DNA from: Stenopsyche tienmushanensis
Lineage: Eukaryota > Arthropoda > Insecta > Trichoptera > Stenopsychidae
Direction: 5' to 3'
Assembly: GCA_008973525.1 (NCBI GenBank)
Contig: WACJ01000120.1
Location: 496,001-560,000 of the forward strand
DNA: 64,000 nt
Part shown: positions 12,924-22,801 of the stretch, one piece after another
Position numbering within the stretch: position 1 is the first letter of the stretch
Layout of the letters: the number at the start of each line of letters is the position of its first letter
Made by a program: the position numbers and the translations under genes
Notes under the pieces: generated by a model
What the model was told of the DNA's origin: nothing
The model's input: only the letters and a program-made list of their open reading frames with translations
Database searches by the model: none

Positions 12924-15555
12924 TCAATTTTGCATTGCAATCTCTTCACGTGCAGCTTTCAAAATTCGCTCTTTCCAAACATTGTAATCATCTTGGGTTT
13001 GAACCATTAGTGATGTTGATATTATTTCACTTTTTTGATTATTAGCTGACATATCTAAAAAAAAAAAGAAATACGATAAATCAGATAGATCCACATAATT
13101 TTAAATAATTTAACAAAGAAACACTAATTTTTTAGGCTCCAATAGTGCCTTGTCGGAATCTTTCAAGGTGATGACGGGAATCAAACATAAAGATGCCCTC
13201 TCCCCAACACTTTTTGATGATGATGCAATGCATTTAGCCTTTGCAGATGACATAGATGTGTCTAAATCGAGGTCAGAAGCGCTTGCGAAAATTAATTACA
13301 GAAAAACTTAATATTGAGGGTGAATACTGGAGATTACGCCTCCATGAGTGTCAACAATAAAAATATTGAAAGGGTCCAAGAGTTCAAATACCTTGGTGCC
13401 ATCCTCACGGAGACGAAATGAATAATAAAATAATTGATTCAACACAGTAATCAATGCTATCATCGTCTGAAAAATATATTAGGGAATAAATCACTCGACG
13501 AGATCAAAGATTAAAATTTATAAAACATTAATAATGCCGATAATGGTTTACAGGGATAAAACATGAACGCAAGAAAAATGTTCTGGGATGAGACATCAGG
13601 CTCCGAAGTCATGAGATCGAATCAAGATGTCATGCATGGCAAAGTATCGATCACACGCTTCGTCTGAGTCTGCTGTCTCCATTGGATAGGCCATGTAACA
13701 CAAATGTCGACTCATAGAGTCCTTCGAGCCATATCAGATTCGGAACCGAAAGTCATTAAGTCTGTCGGAAGGCTTTGCATATGCTAAGCTGATCAAGTAG
13801 AAAAAGACAATGGCTCCGATACCTGTTACTTGTATCTGAGTGACATGACATGTTGCCATCATTGTTATAGGGGATACCACTTATAATAATTTTTAACGTG
13901 GACTAACAACTCAGTGGCATTAGAGTAATAGACTTTGTATTTTATATTAACATCATCCTAAAAATAATAAGTGAAAATAAAAAGAAAACCTTTTATTTGA
14001 TCTTGATTTTTTGTTTTGCTATCGTTTGAACTATTGTCAATTTCAGTCTGTAGATTGCTTTTTATTCCATTTTTATCTATTTTTATCCATTCTTCTTCTA
14101 GACTTTTCCACTGTGAAGATTTTAAACGACTATATGGTAAAATACTACTTTTTGATATTTTCAGCTTTTGTATTCTAAAATTAAGACAATACATATTAAG
14201 TCACGACTGAAAATATTGTCTATAAAATAGCTCTATTCTAAATAATGTAAAAATATAAAATGATACATACTTGCACGCTCGGTAAACAGCCATACATGAA
14301 TACTGAGGATGAGACCAATCAGAATTCTGAAACAAAAGTTTGTTGAAATATTAAATGACAATGCGCAATTTGGACCCAATAATCTTTTGACCAACTTGGC
14401 GATATATACTATCAAGCAGGTCATCCTTTATTATAAGAGCAGCAGGACAACTGCATATGCGTGCTTCCTCAATTTGAGCAAGGCGTTCAATCAGATGGAT
14501 TGGTCTATACTCTTGAACAAACTGAGGAGAGTTTCCCTCTCGATCTGTTGACCAGTCGGTCCAATTTCTCACTCGATCCATTTTTACTTTTGGACACTTT
14601 TTCTGTTTAAATAGTCAGTGGCTCAATGAATACATCAACATTCCATCATGTGGTTCCTCCAGAGCATTCCCTAGCCACAATTCAAGAGACTCTTCAACAA
14701 CGTTTCATCATTCCTGCATATCACAAATTTTGCAACAGCACTTAGACTTCGGGTCACTATGATAATTGTGTATTAATGAAATCATTACATCAAATAAATA
14801 CTAACTTTTAAATATTCAATGAGAACATCCTTACATTACCAAGCGCAACTACCAATCAAGAGAATATTACACTGCCAATTCACCGGAGCTCTAATAGGCG
14901 GAAGCTCTTATATTAAAATTTAATGGAAGTCAATTACCTTAATGTTATTATGCTGATAATTTTCCAATAAATTAATAGCAAAATCCCGGACCGTCGCACA
15001 ACCCAATTGAACACATAAACTGTTAATATTTATATCTTCAGTTAGATTGAGAAGTTTCCCAACTGTACATTTAAGATTATTATAAGCAGATTTACGCAAA
15101 GCTACTAATTTTAGAGCTGATTCCTGAAACAAAAATAAAATACAATTAGATATTTTATTTTGTAACTATTTATTTAGGCATAAGAAAATTAACTTGTTCA
15201 AAAAATCTAGAGATATCAATATGATCAATCAATTACCAAATCAAAGGTAGCATTGAATGCCTCCGCAGCCAAATCAAGACAGATAACTGCTCTTGCTGAA
15301 TCACTTATATTGTTTGCTCGTGATATTTTCAATATTAATAATCTTTCATATTCTAAAGCCTTCCTAAAAACAAAAATTTCACCCTCAGTTATTCAGATAC
15401 ATTTAAACGAACTTCGATTTCACACAACTAAGTTTAATTAATTTAATTGAACTTTTAAAACGTTTGTTCATTTATGTGGTCGGATAACCTTAATAAAAGA
15501 CAAACCTCAATACACGGGAATCATCCAAGCCCAACTTATTTGCCGCCTTCTCCAT
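12924..15555 (-). CDS. Orc6: Origin recognition complex subunit 6 (ORC6)
   Basis: Exons in transcript order: 15555-15506, 15363-15237, 15123-14938, 14326-14271, 14174-13990 and 13054-12924 (TGA). They join in frame with GT-AG introns into 244 aa, close to the ~250 aa of Drosophila Orc6. ORC6 is the smallest ORC subunit; it helps load MCM helicase at origins and, in flies, works in cytokinesis. Recognisable blocks are VICLDLAAEAF and LKLVALRKSAYNNLK (first TFIIB-like domain), LCVQLGCATVRDFA, SHPQYSCMAVYRACK (exon 4), then SILPYSRLKSSQWKSLEEEW (second domain), and the C-terminal helix DDYNVWKERILKAAREE that docks on ORC3. The Tyr in that helix (about residue 225) corresponds to the position mutated in Meier-Gorlin syndrome. 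The first ATG is chosen because exon 1 is short and in frame. A poly(A) signal (AATAAA on the minus strand) lies near 12825. Confidence 0.95.
13135..13870 (+). pseudogene. Non-LTR reverse transcriptase relic (RTE/jockey-like) in ORC6 intron 5
   Basis: On the plus strand, opposite to ORC6, the frame reads SDSFKVMTGIKHKDALSPTL, then HLAFADDIDVSKSRSEAL. These are the palm region and the catalytic F/YADD box of a LINE reverse transcriptase. Further on, FKYLGAILT (in a shifted frame) and HWIGHV-like pieces fit the thumb and C-terminal part. Numerous stops and frameshifts make it inactive. No endonuclease domain or poly(A) tail is visible in the intron. Confidence 0.7.
14345..14560 (+). pseudogene. 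LINE (CR1-like) reverse transcriptase fragment in ORC6 intron 3
   Basis: The plus-strand frame contains TNLAIYTIKQVILYYKSSRT and ACFLNLSKAFNQMDWSILLN. The second block is the classic FLDxSKAFDxV motif of non-LTR reverse transcriptases, with Asn replacing the catalytic Asp (KAFN). Only about 65 codons survive. It ends close to ORC6 exon 4, so it inserted without disturbing the exon. Confidence 0.7.
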
Positions 15556-17018
15556 TTGACGAAAACGCGCCTTGCGCACAAGTCTGTCAACTCAATAAAC
15601 AGACTCCCGCTGTCGTTGATGTTACCAGCATTGAAAATACTAATATGCAATTGTCAGTGCTGCCATTCTGATAAACCAATCTTGCGAAATAAACCAATTT
15701 TTTTAAGCGAAAAAATTACAGCTTGCCTTACAAATACCATTTATTTTATTGATAGAAATATATTAATTTATTAATAGATCGGTTTTTAAAAATTTTGCAT
15801 TGTATTATTTCAATTTTAATATAAACTGTTGTAATCAAAGTAGATAAGCGTCTTTAAAACAAAAATGTCTATTTATCACGAATTTGATTCTATTGTTTAA
15901 TTTATATATTTAATAAATAAATCACATTTAATCAAAAGGATTAATCGACAGCCTAAACTTACTAATTATTATAAAAACAATTAATTGGAGACAATCGTCG
16001 ATATTCATTGGATGTGATCAATCATAACGCTTTACATCCTCTTATGAAGTTATTCGGAGTTTCCATGAAAACAAAGTATTTCATTAAAATACTTGAGTAC
16101 TTTTAATTATCATTTTTGTGATGGAGCAATTTTACCCTAATGTAAAGTTTAGCCACACAATGAAGCGCTTATTTTCAAATTTACTTCAGACTTGTTTTAA
16201 AAAACTGCTATAAATATGACAGTTATTATTTTGTATTTTTAGCCACAACGATTATATTACCAGTAGGTAGTTCCATGATTTAGCAGTCTAGTTCCCAAAT
16301 CACTCATCTTGTATTCTAATCTACAGGTGTGATTTGGCGAGCACATTTTAAAATACATATGCGCTACAGAAACCACGACAGTGTTTGGCAATGGCCCCAT
16401 AGATGGGACTGTAAAAGGCCAATTATTTTTTTTTCAAAGGAAATAATTAGCTTTCTATAACATGTAGTAGTTCAGAAAGATGTTGAATGTCAACTTATCA
16501 ATAATAAAATATTGATTTTCATTTCACCAACACCAAAAATCGCATTCTGTCAGAAACTATTCGTATTACCATAGTAATACAAATAATCCAATACACCCTT
16601 TTCACAAAAGGTGAACATCAAGCGATGGATCCCATAATAGAGCATTTAAGAAATGCTATACATACAATGATGTATCACTGATGCTATTCACTCTTATTCT
16701 TAAAGATTATAAGTAACACTTATTAATAAGAGATGGTAATGAAGGAATATTACAGCGTGGATGATGAAAAAATGCTGACTATAAGAACACGATCAAGCAT
16801 ATATATAAACCCTAACTCACAAAATTATATTCGGATCAATACTGTAAATATAATACCAATAAATCTTCGACAACATACAGATAAGGTATAAAAATAAATT
16901 GCATAAAATAGTCAACAACAAAAAGTGCACTTTATTTTTAGAATACACAGTGCTTCAAATACAACAAAATGTAAAAGCGGATAATATTTAATTTATTTAT
17001 ATCAAACCGCTTAACGCT
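15556..17018. other. Intergenic DNA between ORC6 and the DM9 exon
   Basis: This holds the ORC6 5' flank and the sequence after the DM9 stop. AATAAA on the minus strand near 16990 is a plausible poly(A) signal for the DM9 transcript. No other gene, repeat or promoter motif is recognised. Confidence 0.4.
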
Positions 17019-17238
17019 TTAGTACACTACCAAAGCTTCATAATTTTTAAACTGAATTTCTTTCCCTCCATATGGTATATAACAAACGCCACTGGAGGGT
17101 TCCACTTTGCCGACCGTCATCGATCCTTCGATTCGAACTCGTCCAATGAATAAAGGTTCGCCTTGAGCCGACTCACCAGCAGAAATAGCTCCTTCTGGTA
17201 TCAATGATCCGCTCGTCGATACCCATTGGGCAGTACAA
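17019..17238 (-). CDS. DM9 / DUF3421 domain protein, 3'-terminal exon only
   Basis: Minus-strand exon ending in TAA at 17019. It encodes CTAQWVSTSGSLIPEGAISA, then EPLFIGRVRIEGSMTVGKVE and CYIPYGGKEIQFKNYEALVV, the standard DM9 (DUF3421) pattern: WV..G..P.GA...G......GEPLYIGR...G....GKV.P..G.CY.PYGGKE...YE.LV. DM9 proteins are small lectin-like proteins; a mosquito member (PRS1) responds to Plasmodium and oyster members bind mannose. The exon carries a whole domain of about 72 residues. The acceptor is either TTTATAG before 17238 or TTTGTGTAG before 17266. I could not find the upstream exon(s) or start, so gene length and any signal peptide are unknown. The next gene on this strand downstream is ORC6. 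Confidence 0.8.
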
Positions 17239-17847
17239 CTATAAAGAAGTGTGAAACTACTCCATGCTACACAAAAAACATGTCAAATTTATAAAAATTA
17301 ACCACAGTAAAAAATCACTTTCATAAATTTTCCAAATCTCAAACTAAGTGTCACATTTGAATATCAAATTGGATCAATTCCAACGCAAATTATACAAGGT
17401 GTTAAAATCAATTCCTCGATTATTGAGCTCTTCATGGCACGCGTGTTAGAAAGTCAGCAGTCAACAGCATTAAATCAATATGAACAATTTTAACAAGCCG
17501 TCATTAATTAGCAGCACAAAAATCTTCTCGTTTTACGTACAGCTGCGCTATCATTTGTGTTAATTAAAATCCATTTTAATTACTACAATCAAGGCAATAT
17601 AAGCTTTTTTTTTAAGTCTAATATGCAAAATTTAAATACAAGTTCAATATTCATGATGTACGCATGTTCTAACATTCAGATGTCTCACAATGTCTCGACA
17701 CATCCTCGTCGTTGCATAAAACGCGGCGATATAGTTGATGCAACATATAATATAAAACATGTTACATTTTCCTAATCCACTACATATTATTGTTTTATCC
17801 CCGCAAAAGTACCAATGGACGGTGTTGCTGTGATCGGTTTAAAATTA

Positions 17848-18364
17848 CAGTAAGACCCTGCTTAACGCTGTTTCAGTATTATACATGCTTCAAGCCATTC
17901 AAGACATTTGTCTGACTTTTAACATTTATTAAAGTATGGAAGAACATGAAAATCGCATTACCACGTGTGAATTTTTTGTTCATTTTGGACAAAAGGGACA
18001 CGCTTTTCTGGATTCTATCGTGAAGGGGGATGAGACGTGGGTGTGTCACTATACCCCACAATCACATTCACACAATTATGTTGAAAAATCGTTTAATATA
18101 TTTGTTAAGTATCCTGATGTGATGTGTTGAATAATAAAGGGATTTATACTTTATAATATTGTATACACATAAATGTTACAAAAACTAACAAATCGTCTTA
18201 TTCCGTTCTATTTCACTTATCCCCATTATTTACATGTTAAGATAACATCTATATGAAATATAATAGATACGGGGTTCATAATTTCATATGTGTAGTGCGC
18301 GGGTGTTTTTTAGCACGGTAAAGGTTAACGCTGTTTCGCAGGGTCACATTAAGCAGGGCTTATG
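17848..18364 (+). mobile_element. TA-flanked pogo/Tigger-like non-autonomous element with transposase relic inside
   Basis: The element is flanked by TA at 17846-17847 and 18365-18366. The left end reads CAGTAAGACCCTGCTTAACG. The right end, inverted, reads CATAAGCCCTGCTTAATG. Both ends carry an internal AACGCTGTTTC block (17870s, 18327-18337). A related end occurs at 58259-58307, next to a Tigger transposase relic. The interior at 17936-18065 carries a mariner-type transposase piece, so the element appears nested. Confidence 0.6.
17936..18065 (+). pseudogene. Mariner-type transposase relic (first catalytic Asp)
   Basis: The frame contains FFVHFGQKGHAFLDSIVKGD followed by [11 protein letters not shown], the first catalytic Asp region of Tc1/mariner transposases. 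Homology stops abruptly after this. The DNA closely matches the minus-strand relic at 5515-5640. It lies inside the TA-flanked element 17848-18364. Confidence 0.75.
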
Positions 18365-21300
18365 TAATGAGATATTCAAAGCAATACAAAAAAGTAATTT
18401 ATCCACGATCCACGTAGATTAACTGCATAGTTTAGTTATGATAATGATCTAAGCATCTTTAGACAATATAAGTCTTTACATATTTTTTGAGTCTTAAAAA
18501 CAATATTTGTTTAATACATACACAACTCTTATAATAAAAAACTACGCATTTTCTTGTTAAATAATTTCGATTTCAGCAGGGTATTTATATGATTCCCAAA
18601 ATAAGATATTTTTTATTGTGTAGAATGTTTTCAAATAAAATAAGTAAACGAAATTGGTCATAATCACTGACTGAAAATCGTAATAGTATTGTTACAATAA
18701 TTGTTTTTCATATTTCATGATATTAAAACTAGTTACTAACGTATTACAAATAGAAAATCCCCTTCCAACTCGATTTTATATGTGCAATTTTAAAAACATT
18801 GAATTTGCTTGGACAAGTGCTTCCACAACTCAAATAGGATAATGTCAATCTGTTTATACAATCATGTAGTTCATACTTTTATACAAATTACATAAATAAA
18901 TGCTATTCCTTTTAATCATCCAAGTGTGATGCACACATCAGCACTGTATAATACTTATATGTGACGTCTTTTCAAATGATATTAGCCATTTTGTTTCAGT
19001 AGACAGGCATACAATTTTATCATCATTATAACCACATAAGTCGAGAATTTCTCACAAATTGAATAAAATGCAGAGTATCTTAACATTAAAAATACATATT
19101 TACGGATTAAAACGATACGTTTATCAATCCATAACAATAAAATAATATTTATACACATTTGAGATAAATAGAAAATATTTTACTTTACTCAATCTTCTTC
19201 ATAGGAATTTAGAGTACAATTTGTTTTGACCATATTAACAAATTTATTCATTTTACAAGACAAAATCATCAACAATGTCAGTGGTTGCTGTCAATTATAA
19301 TGTTCATTCAGTTCTTCACACTCAAAATAAGGAGAATCGTAACCAAAACGAGTAAAACATTTGTCTTATATTAATAGACATACTTTATTAACTTTTTTTT
19401 TAACAAAAGTTTACAATAGATCAAATCTATAAACGCACACCAAATTTACAGATAGTTAACATGTGTGAGATCTTTCCAAAATAGATTTACATATTTTATA
19501 TGATTTGTATTTTGTTGTTGGTGTTAATGCCTATCTGCATTTTTTTTTATATATAAATAAATGCCTAAAACCAAAGAAAAAATGCTGAATAATGTAAGGC
19601 TCTGCGCTTAATATAAATACAAGATTTCAATATGCAATATATTAAAATGTATCAAACTGGTGAAAATGATGGCGTATGTCAACCGCATCGATCTGTTGAT
19701 AAATGCATGAATTTAGAAATCAATAGCAGTCTATTATAGCAAGGAACGGTACAAATATATCAAAATCGTTGTTTACTTGTTTAAGAGTGAGTTTTACAAC
19801 TGGTCTTTGTGGATCTACAAAAACAATAGTAATGCCATGTACTGTTCATTTCCACCAAATCATACATAGTGCTCTACTGCAAATTAGGCATGGGTTCGTA
19901 AAAACAAATTGTAACACCCTATATGAATATTGAAATCAAAGATAGCTATACGACTCCAATTTAAATCCTGTATATGTACAGTCAACCCTACTATAGCTTC
20001 CACTTATATACATATAGCGTTTGCAGCAAAATATGCAAGATGCTCGTGGTATTCATTTGCGCTTATTAACACCAAGAGGTCCGCGCGAACATATGTGTTC
20101 GTTTCAAAAATACTACACAAGTTTGTATATAAATATGGGTTACATTTTCAGGTACGTTTAGTCCGTTTTTTGGCCGCGTTACGATGCTTTACTGTTATAT
20201 CGCATTTGTTCTTTGGGATCTTTACAAATTAAATTAGTGATGAAAATAAATCTATAATATTTGGTATTTTTTTATGAAATAGTGATAATTTAATTTATAA
20301 AAAAAAAATTCAATCAACAAATACTAATCTACCAACCCTAAAATAGAGACACCCTATTTTCGTAAAGCTATGGGCCAGAATAACTTTCGACTGCTGTAAA
20401 AAAAAATGTGACCCATATTATATTACACTATACATTGGAAATAGGCACCATTCAACCATTAAAAAGAAATGATTCTCAAACGGTCAACATATTTAAATTA
20501 TTCCCGCACATGTTTTAGCAAACAAATCTGCGGACCTCTAAGAGTTAACAAACTGGACACGTACAAATTTTGTATGGTTGCCTAACCCTTCTATGGCATT
20601 TTGTTTTTATCTCGACGCTATAGAAAAGTTGACTGTACTAATGCAAAATTTCAGTCCACCGAACTGAGATTTTTAATACTACTTTCTATATGGTTATGTA
20701 TGATGAATAACAAAAGCGAATGGAAAACATTAATGTTCGCATTGTTTTATGTCGACTAAAAATAAATATTTGAATATGCCAATATTAATTCAATGCACAC
20801 CATGGATACTAATATGTATTAACTAAATTATACAAACGTGATTCATTTAATTGCTTTTCATGTTTTCGAGCAAACCATCTTGATGCATATATATATATAT
20901 ATATAAATATACATTGCATAGGGAAGAGTACCATTGATAAACACATCTCTAAACTTACCATTGATAATATGCAACTATTAATTGATGAACAATCATTATA
21001 GCCGTACAATTAAATACTAGATTTTATACAATAAAAATATACCAAATGCTTTCAATTACGTTAAAAACTCGTGCAAGAATTTGATTCTCATACTAAGATC
21101 GTTATAAAAATCAAATCAAAATCAACAGCACGGCTTCAAACACTTATCTTTACAAATCATAAGCAATGCAAGTTCAAATGCAAAAAATGACATTCTTATA
21201 TATACACGAGATATTCTATTAAAATGTATAAATGCATTTTATAAAACGCACATCTAATAAAATTACTTTATAATTTTCATCCAATCTCCGGCATTTAAGC

Positions 21301-21516
21301 AAAATATTTTACCACAAACTGATAATTAAACACCATCTAAATGGGATTACATATTTATCACATCGATCTCCAGCATGCGACACATAAATACTCGTAGATC
21401 AAACGGTTAGAGCATACATACGGCTTTTATTTCAATAACGTATTTTTAAAATCTCATATTACATTTATACTTTTGTAGGCCATACAATTTTACATATCTA
21501 CGATATACGTATTATA
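18365..21516. other. Intergenic DNA, mostly featureless
   Basis: AT-rich DNA. At about 18920-19010 it holds a diverged copy of the N-terminal DNA of the transposase fragment at 12055 (shared CCAAGTGTGATG, CAGCACTGTATAATA, GTGACGTCTTTTCAA, AGCCATTTTGT and GACAGGCATACA). A (TA)n tract lies at about 20887-20904. A 100-codon open frame at 19930-20232 (+) has no recognisable motif and I do not call it. Confidence 0.5.
18918..19012 (+). repeat. Second copy of the transposase-fragment DNA seen at 12055
   Basis: It shares CCAAGTGTGATG, then CACTGTATAATA (ACTGTATAATA in the other copy), GTGACGTCTTTTCAA, AGCCATTTTGT and AGACAGGCATACA with 12055-12170, in the same orientation. The coding part with FSDEA is absent here. 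Confidence 0.65.
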
Positions 21517-22801
21517 TTGGGTTGGTGCAAAAGTTAAGGCCGTTTTTTATGATCCTAGGTAAAAAAAATTTTTCTTCAAAAATGATGAATAGCATCTTCT
21601 TTTAAATGATTCCATTTTATAAAGGATGCTTTTCCTCTACTTTCTATTCAGTTTTGGCCTGGCCAGAGTACAGTGAAAAGCCCTTGTATTTTTTCAAAAT
21701 GTCGGTCGATAAAGTGCATTTACGTCATTGTTTACTTTATGAATTCCGAAAAGACAATACCGCGAGTGTGAAAACCAAAAACATTTGCGAAGTGTATGGA
21801 ATTGATGTCATCAAAATTCGACAGGTATGAAGATGGTTTACAAAATTCCGATCTGGGGATTTTTCACTAATTGATAAACCATATATCGGGCGGCCATTGA
21901 AGTCTAATGACGACAAGTTTAAAGTCATAATTGACACCAATCCACGTCTAACCACCAGGGAGATCGCGTCAATGATGGGAGTCAACCAAAGAATCGTATT
22001 AAGACATTTGAAGGGTATGGGGATGGTTTCGCAGTACGACGTTTGGATACCTCATCAATTGTCGGCTGCCAATTTATTGGATAGTGTTTCAACGTGCGTT
22101 ATTTTGAGTGCGAGACAAAAATGTGAACCTCTTTTGCATCGTTTGGTAACGGAAGATGAGAAATGGGTCGTGTACAACAACGTGACAAGAAAAATACATT
22201 GGGCTGTACCTGGACAAGTCCCATTAACAACTTTGAAGGCCAAAATCCACAAAAAAAAGTTATGCTTTGTATTTGGTGGGATTGTAAGGGTATTGTGTAT
22301 TTTGAACTCTTGGAACCCAATCAGACAATTACAGCAAAACGATATTGTCAAAAATTATCCAAATTGAACATCGCCCTTCAAAAGAATAGACCAGAATTGG
22401 TAAACAGAAAAGGGGTAGTGTTTCATCACGACAACGCGCGACCACGTAAGACTTTGATGACCCAACACAAGCTAAATGAGTTGAATTAGGATGTTATCAA
22501 GCATCCACCGTGCTCTCCAGATCTTGCTCCTTCCGATATTTATTTATTCCGATCACTGCAAAATGTTTTAAATGATAAAAAAGTTGATACAATAGAGCAG
22601 GTAAAAACATCCCTTACTACATTTTTCGCATCAAAATTCACGGAATTTTACACTAATGGTATTAAAAAGTTGATAGAAAGATAGGAGAAGGTTATAAGAA
22701 CAGATAGAAATTATATAATTGATTAAATAAATACTACAAGTCTAAAAAAAAATGTTTAATTGTATATGTAAAAAACGGCCCTAACTTTTGCACCAACCCA
22801 A
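21517..22801 (+). mobile_element. Mariner element, structurally complete but inactive
   Basis: 1,285 bp flanked by TA at 21515-21516 and 22802-22803. The terminal inverted repeats begin TTGGGTTGGTGCAAAAGTTA and extend at least 33 bp with one mismatch (A/G at position 21). That is unusually well preserved. The ends resemble the cecropia (Hsmar1-like) mariner group more than mellifera. Length and ends indicate a full-length insertion; the interior encodes a decayed transposase. Confidence 0.95.
21699..22684 (+). pseudogene. Mariner DD34D transposase, frameshifted
   Basis: The reading starts at ATG 21699 with MSVDKVHLRHCLLYEFRKDN. It shifts frame near 21830, continues with IGRPLKSNDDKFKVIIDTNP and TTREIASMMGVNQRIVLRHL, then VTEDEKWVVY (first Asp). 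It shifts again near 22250 and gives FHHDNARPRKT (second Asp) and SPDLAPSDIYLFRSL (third Asp). The spacing from the second to the third Asp is 34 residues, i.e. DD34D. A TAG near 22488 replaces the Trp usual in ELGWDV. At least two frameshifts and one stop make it non-functional, although all three catalytic Asp codons survive. Confidence 0.93.

Noticed and set aside
14309..14551. Whole 80-codon open frame as a gene
   Set aside because: Its first part overlaps ORC6 exon 4 antisense; only the stretch from about 14345 has reverse transcriptase similarity.
19930..20232. 100-codon open frame
   Set aside because: No recognisable domain, no flanking gene signals, and a composition expected from AT-rich DNA.
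20885..20905. TATA tract as a promoter
   Set aside because: It is a simple (TA)n microsatellite with no gene downstream.
22055..22351. Minus-strand frames inside the mariner
   Set aside because: Shadows of the plus-strand transposase, which carries the DD34D motifs.
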